64,000 nucleotides of DNA, taken from positions 1 through 64,000 of the forward strand of contig NZ_JALDAX010000005.1 of the NCBI RefSeq assembly GCF_022698145.1, in the 5' to 3' direction. The translations under genes and the position numbers were made by a program. This document shows positions 61,719 to 64,000 of this stretch, in pieces. Source of the DNA: Streptomyces spinosisporus. GTDB taxonomy: Bacteria > Actinomycetota > Actinomycetes > Streptomycetales > Streptomycetaceae. Every line of letters begins with the position of its first letter. Position 1 is the first letter of the stretch. Under the pieces are notes generated by a model, which ran no database searches, was not told where the DNA came from, and worked only from the letters and a program-made list of their open reading frames with translations.

Positions 61719-63011
61719 TCAGCGCATGGCCGCGCCCAGCACCTCCGGCAGACCCCAGCGCCACAGCGCCTCGGGCACCGCCACCGTGCCGTCGGCCCGC
61801 TGGTGCTGCTCCAGGATCGCGGGCAGCAGACGGCTGGTGGCCAGGCCCGAGGCGTTGAGCGTGTGGACGTACGCGGGTTTTCCGCCGTTCTGCGGCCGGT
61901 AGCGGACACCGCCGCGCCGGGCCTGGTAGGCGCGGGCGTTCGAGACCGAGCTGACCTCGGTGTAGCCGCCGAGGCTGGGCAGCCAGACCTCCACGTCGTA
62001 CGTCTTGGCCTGGGCGGGGCTGGTGTCCGCGGCGGCGAGCTGGGTGACGCGGTAGTGCAGGCCGAGCCCGGCGACCAACTCCTCCGCGCGGGCGAGCAGT
62101 TCGAGCTGGGCCGCCTCCGAGTCCGCGGGGCGCGTGTACTGGAACAGCTCGACCTTGTTGAACTGGTGGCCGCGCAGAGTGCCGCGCTCCGCGGTGCGGT
62201 AGCCGCCGCTCTCCTTGCGGTAACAGGGCGTGTAGGCAACGTACTTGAGCGGCAGCTCGCGCTCGTCGAGCGTCTCGCCGCGGTGCAGGCTCGCCAGCGC
62301 GGTCTCGGCGGTCGGCAGCAGGAAGTGGTCGTCGACCTGGAACACCTCGTCGGCGAACTTCGGGAACTGACCCGCCGCGTACCCCGCCTCGCGCGTCAGC
62401 AGATGCGGCGGCAGCACGAACTCGTAGCCCGCCCTGCGGTGCGTGTCGAGGAAGTGGTTGAGGAGCGCCCACTCCAGGGCGGCACCCTCTCCCCGGTAGA
62501 CCCAATGACCGCTGCCGGCCAGCGCGACCCCCCGCCTGTGGTCCACAAGCCGCAGGTCCTCCGCGATCCGCACATGATCCTTGGGCACGAAGCCGAAGCC
62601 GGGCGGATCCCCCACGGTCCGCAGAACCCGGTTGTTCTCCTTACCCCCCGCGACCACATCCTCATCCGGCAGATTCGGCAGCCCATCAAGAAACTCCCGC
62701 CAAACCCCCTCCACCCGCTTCAACCCCACCTCAGCCTGAGCCAGCCGCTGGGCCAGCGCTTTGGCCTGAGTCTGCAAGTCCGCTACGTGCAGATCATCCG
62801 CCGCCTCCGCGGCCCCGCCCATCCGGCGTCGTGCTGCGATCTCTGTCGAGATGCGGCGGCGTTCGGCGCGTAGGCGTTCCACTGTGGTGCGGGTCTCGCG
62901 GAGCTGGGTGTCCAGGGTGAGGAAGGCGGGGATGTCCACGTCGAGGCCGCGTTTGCGGAGGGCGTCGTGGACGTGGTCGGGGTGGTTTCGGATGAGGGTG
63001 ACGTCGAGCAT
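61719..63011 (-). CDS. serS: Seryl-tRNA synthetase under T-box control
   Basis: This 430-residue class II synthetase charges tRNA-Ser. The N-terminal coiled-coil arm (about 28-110, TQLRETRTTVERLRAERRRISTEIAARRR) holds the tRNA variable loop. The catalytic core shows motif 2 CYRKESGGYRTAERGTLRGHQFNKVELF and the class II motif 3 near the C-terminus (NASGLATSRLLPAILEQHQ). The N-terminus differs from the housekeeping streptomycete SerRS as I remember it, so this is probably a second, inducible enzyme; the other would be outside the window. The ATG has GGAG 8 bases upstream. The 5' leader of about 305 bases contains a full T-box. Confidence 0.93.
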   Translation of the reverse strand: MLDVTLIRNHPDHVHDALRKRGLDVDIPAFLTLDTQLRETRTTVERLRAERRRISTEIAARRRMGGAAEAADDLHVADLQTQAKALAQRLAQAEVGLKRVEGVWREFLDGLPNLPDEDVVAGGKENNRVLRTVGDPPGFGFVPKDHVRIAEDLRLVDHRRGVALAGSGHWVYRGEGAALEWALLNHFLDTHRRAGYEFVLPPHLLTREAGYAAGQFPKFADEVFQVDDHFLLPTAETALASLHRGETLDERELPLKYVAYTPCYRKESGGYRTAERGTLRGHQFNKVELFQYTRPADSEAAQLELLARAEELVAGLGLHYRVTQLAAADTSPAQAKTYDVEVWLPSLGGYTEVSSVSNARAYQARRGGVRYRPQNGGKPAYVHTLNASGLATSRLLPAILEQHQRADGTVAVPEALWRWGLPEVLGAAMR

Positions 63012-63021
63012 GGTGCTCGCT

Positions 63022-63042
63022 CCGTCCTGTCGTCCGGGACGG
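63022..63042 (-). promoter_or_regulatory. Hairpin covering the serS ribosome site
   Basis: CCGTCC (63042-63037) pairs with GGACGG (63027-63022) over 9 bases, and the second arm includes part of the GGAG ribosome site of serS. It could limit translation until opened. No pairing with the T-box stems is evident. Confidence 0.45.
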
Positions 63043-63049
63043 CAGGGGC

Positions 63050-63304
63050 CGCCCCGGGGTGATTCCCTCGGGGCGTGGGCGAGAGGGTGCTCGCGGTGCC
63101 ACCACGCCTTCACCGTCGTACGCAGGCGATCGCGCGTATGCGATACACGGCCGTAGGACGGTCTCGTTCTGGCCCGATGACGGGGGCCGGCCGGCGGGGC
63201 ATTTCCTCCCCGCACTCGGGAGTGGATTCGCCTCGGCACGCGGGGCTGCCCTCACACCTTCCGGCAGCTCTCTCGGCCCGCGTGGACCCCGGCTACTTGT
63301 CTCC
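63050..63304 (-). promoter_or_regulatory. Serine T-box riboswitch upstream of serS
   Basis: All essential T-box parts are present on the minus strand. Stem I: GGAG (63304-63301) pairs with the CTCC after the specifier; the loop-E side has AGTA (63297-63294); CACGCGGG/CCCGCGTG forms the upper stem; CTGCC/GGCAG carries the distal loop. The specifier is TCC at 63226-63224 inside GAATCCA, a serine codon. The T-box core AAGGCGTGGTGGCACCGCG (63110-63092) has bulge TGGC at 63101-63098, whose C matches the G73 discriminator of tRNA-Ser. GGCGTGG/CCACGCC and GCGAG/CTCGC build the antiterminator. A competing hairpin, CGCCCCG...CGGGGCG (63075-63050), overlaps its 3' arm. Confidence 0.85.
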
Positions 63305-63322
63305 TTCAGCGCGTTGCAGGAG

Positions 63323-63351
63323 AGAGTAGGCAGCCGCGCCCGGCCCGCCAA
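63323..63351 (-). promoter_or_regulatory. Promoter of the serS T-box transcript
   Basis: TTGGCG (63351-63346) and TACTCT (63328-63323) are separated by exactly 17 bases on the minus strand. Transcription would begin near 63316, just before stem I. It lies immediately downstream of the anti-sigma gene. Confidence 0.6.
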
Positions 63352-63356
63352 GCGAT

Positions 63357-63911
63357 TTACGCGGGCGCGCCCAGCTCCGCCCACACGGTCTTGCCCGGCA
63401 CCCCCGCCGAGCGCACGACCCCCCAGTCCAGGCAGAGCCGCTGCACTATGAACATGCCGTGGCCGCCGGGGCGGCTCGCGCGGTGCGGGGTCCGGGGAGT
63501 CGGCTGGCCCGCTCCCTTGTCGGAGACCTCGATGCGGATCACCTTCTTGTCGCAGGAGATCCACAGGTCGTCCGGGCCCTCCGCATGCAGACAGGCGTTG
63601 GTGACCAGCTCGGAGACGACCAGCAGAACGTCCTCGGCGGCGGCCCGCTGATCGGCCGTGGCGGCGGGCAGCCAGCCCCACGCGTACAGCGCCTGGCGGG
63701 TGAAGTCGCGAGCGAGCGGCACGACGCCGCTCGCGCCTTCGAAGCTCAGCCTGCGGATCTGCCCGTCCCCGGGCGGCGCCGACGCGGACGACGCCGACGC
63801 GGGCGATGCCGGCGCAGCCGCCGACGCGGCCGCATCCCCCTCGGGCACCCCGGAAGCGCCGCTGGGCTCGGGGCCGCGGTCGCCCGGCGAGTAAGGCCGG
63901 GTGGTGCTCAT
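63357..63911 (-). CDS. Anti-sigma-type serine kinase (HATPase, RsbW/SpoIIAB-like)
   Basis: This 184-residue protein has an Ala/Ser/Pro-rich N-terminus of about 50 residues, then an HATPase domain (about 55-182). The N-box is VSELVTNACLHAEGP, G1 is EVSDKGAGQP, and G2 is RPGGHGMFIVQRLCLDWG. Streptomycetes have dozens of these stand-alone ATP-binding proteins; some phosphorylate anti-sigma antagonists or inhibit sigma factors. A partial upstream gene at the window edge is a candidate antagonist. The target is unknown. No ATP-lid oddities are seen. Confidence 0.9.
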   Translation of the reverse strand: MSTTRPYSPGDRGPEPSGASGVPEGDAAASAAAPASPASASSASAPPGDGQIRRLSFEGASGVVPLARDFTRQALYAWGWLPAATADQRAAAEDVLLVVSELVTNACLHAEGPDDLWISCDKKVIRIEVSDKGAGQPTPRTPHRASRPGGHGMFIVQRLCLDWGVVRSAGVPGKTVWAELGAPA

Positions 63912-63945
63912 CAGCGCTTCACCTCACCGATTCACCGTTCACGAT

Positions 63946-64000
63946 TCAAGAGTCATTACGTAGCTCGACGGTGGATCCGTCGCTGCGCCGCCGACCTGTT
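63946..64000 (-). CDS. Partial 3' end of an upstream gene (possible STAS antagonist)
   Basis: Only the last 17 codons and a stop (TGA at 63948-63946) are in the window; the end reads GSTVELRNDS. Genes of this anti-sigma kinase type are often preceded by a STAS-domain antagonist, and the tail would fit, but the fragment is too short to identify. The frame is chosen because it is open to the edge and ends 35 bases before the kinase start. Confidence 0.4.
   Translation of the reverse strand, partial: TGRRRSDGSTVELRNDS

Overview
The window is a high-GC actinobacterial chromosome segment, almost certainly Streptomyces. Codon third positions are G/C saturated, GTG and TTG starts with GGAGG-type ribosome sites are common, and there is an 87-residue WhiB, an F420 pair (fbiA/fbiB) and a cluster of LCP cell-wall ligases. 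I see no rRNA, tRNA, phage, insertion sequence or CRISPR. Most genes are core housekeeping genes. Part of the order (manA, SIS protein, manB, DUF3499, metallopeptidase, whiB, fbiA, fbiB, manC, LCP, TIGR03089) also occurs, as I recall it, around whiB2/fbiAB in Mycobacterium tuberculosis.

Layout. 0.3-3.1 kb: SpoIIM-like and RDD membrane proteins and an unknown protein. 3.2-9.2 kb: adenosylhomocysteinase, a stand-alone fructose PTS permease, an S26 peptidase with an unusual active site, and a CDF metal transporter. 9.3-15.5 kb: GDP-mannose precursor genes (manA, SIS protein, manB) with a Trm112-like protein and a lactate permease. 15.6-22.5 kb: DUF3499, metallopeptidase-like protein, DUF5719 protein, a giant glycosyltransferase and whiB. 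22.9-26.0 kb: cysteine dioxygenase behind a poly-cysteine leader peptide, then the F420 genes. 26.1-31.7 kb: DNA glycosylase, SMP-30 protein, manC, a peptidoglycan-recognition amidase and TIGR03089. 31.8-43.4 kb: a tandem-repeat intergenic region and six LCP proteins with a glycosyltransferase and a thioesterase. 43.4-48.8 kb: HAD hydrolase, Cys/Met-rich copper protein, acyl-CoA dehydrogenase, UDP-glucose dehydrogenase, CGNR regulator and two VOC proteins. 48.8-52.9 kb: a degenerate and an intact M19 dipeptidase, purE and purK. 53-57.5 kb: GtrA, a two-component system and a peptide transporter. 57.6-61.5 kb: a four-gene cell-surface operon with two sortase-type substrates. 61.7-64 kb: a seryl-tRNA synthetase behind a T-box riboswitch, then an anti-sigma-type kinase.

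How the parts fit. Three genes spread over 20 kb (manA, manB, manC) make GDP-mannose from fructose-6-phosphate. The LCP ligases, glycosyltransferases, UDP-glucose dehydrogenase, GtrA and the amidase point to building and remodelling of cell-wall glycopolymers.

The most notable non-coding findings are two amino-acid-sensing leaders. One is a probably leaderless 31-codon ORF ending in a run of cysteine codons, upstream of cysteine dioxygenase. The other is a full-length T-box with a UCC serine specifier and a UGGC acceptor bulge upstream of serS. Other oddities are a catalytically dead M19 dipeptidase beside an intact one, a signal peptidase lacking the general-base lysine, a probable frameshift at the 5' end of the fourth LCP gene, and two kinds of intergenic tandem repeat.
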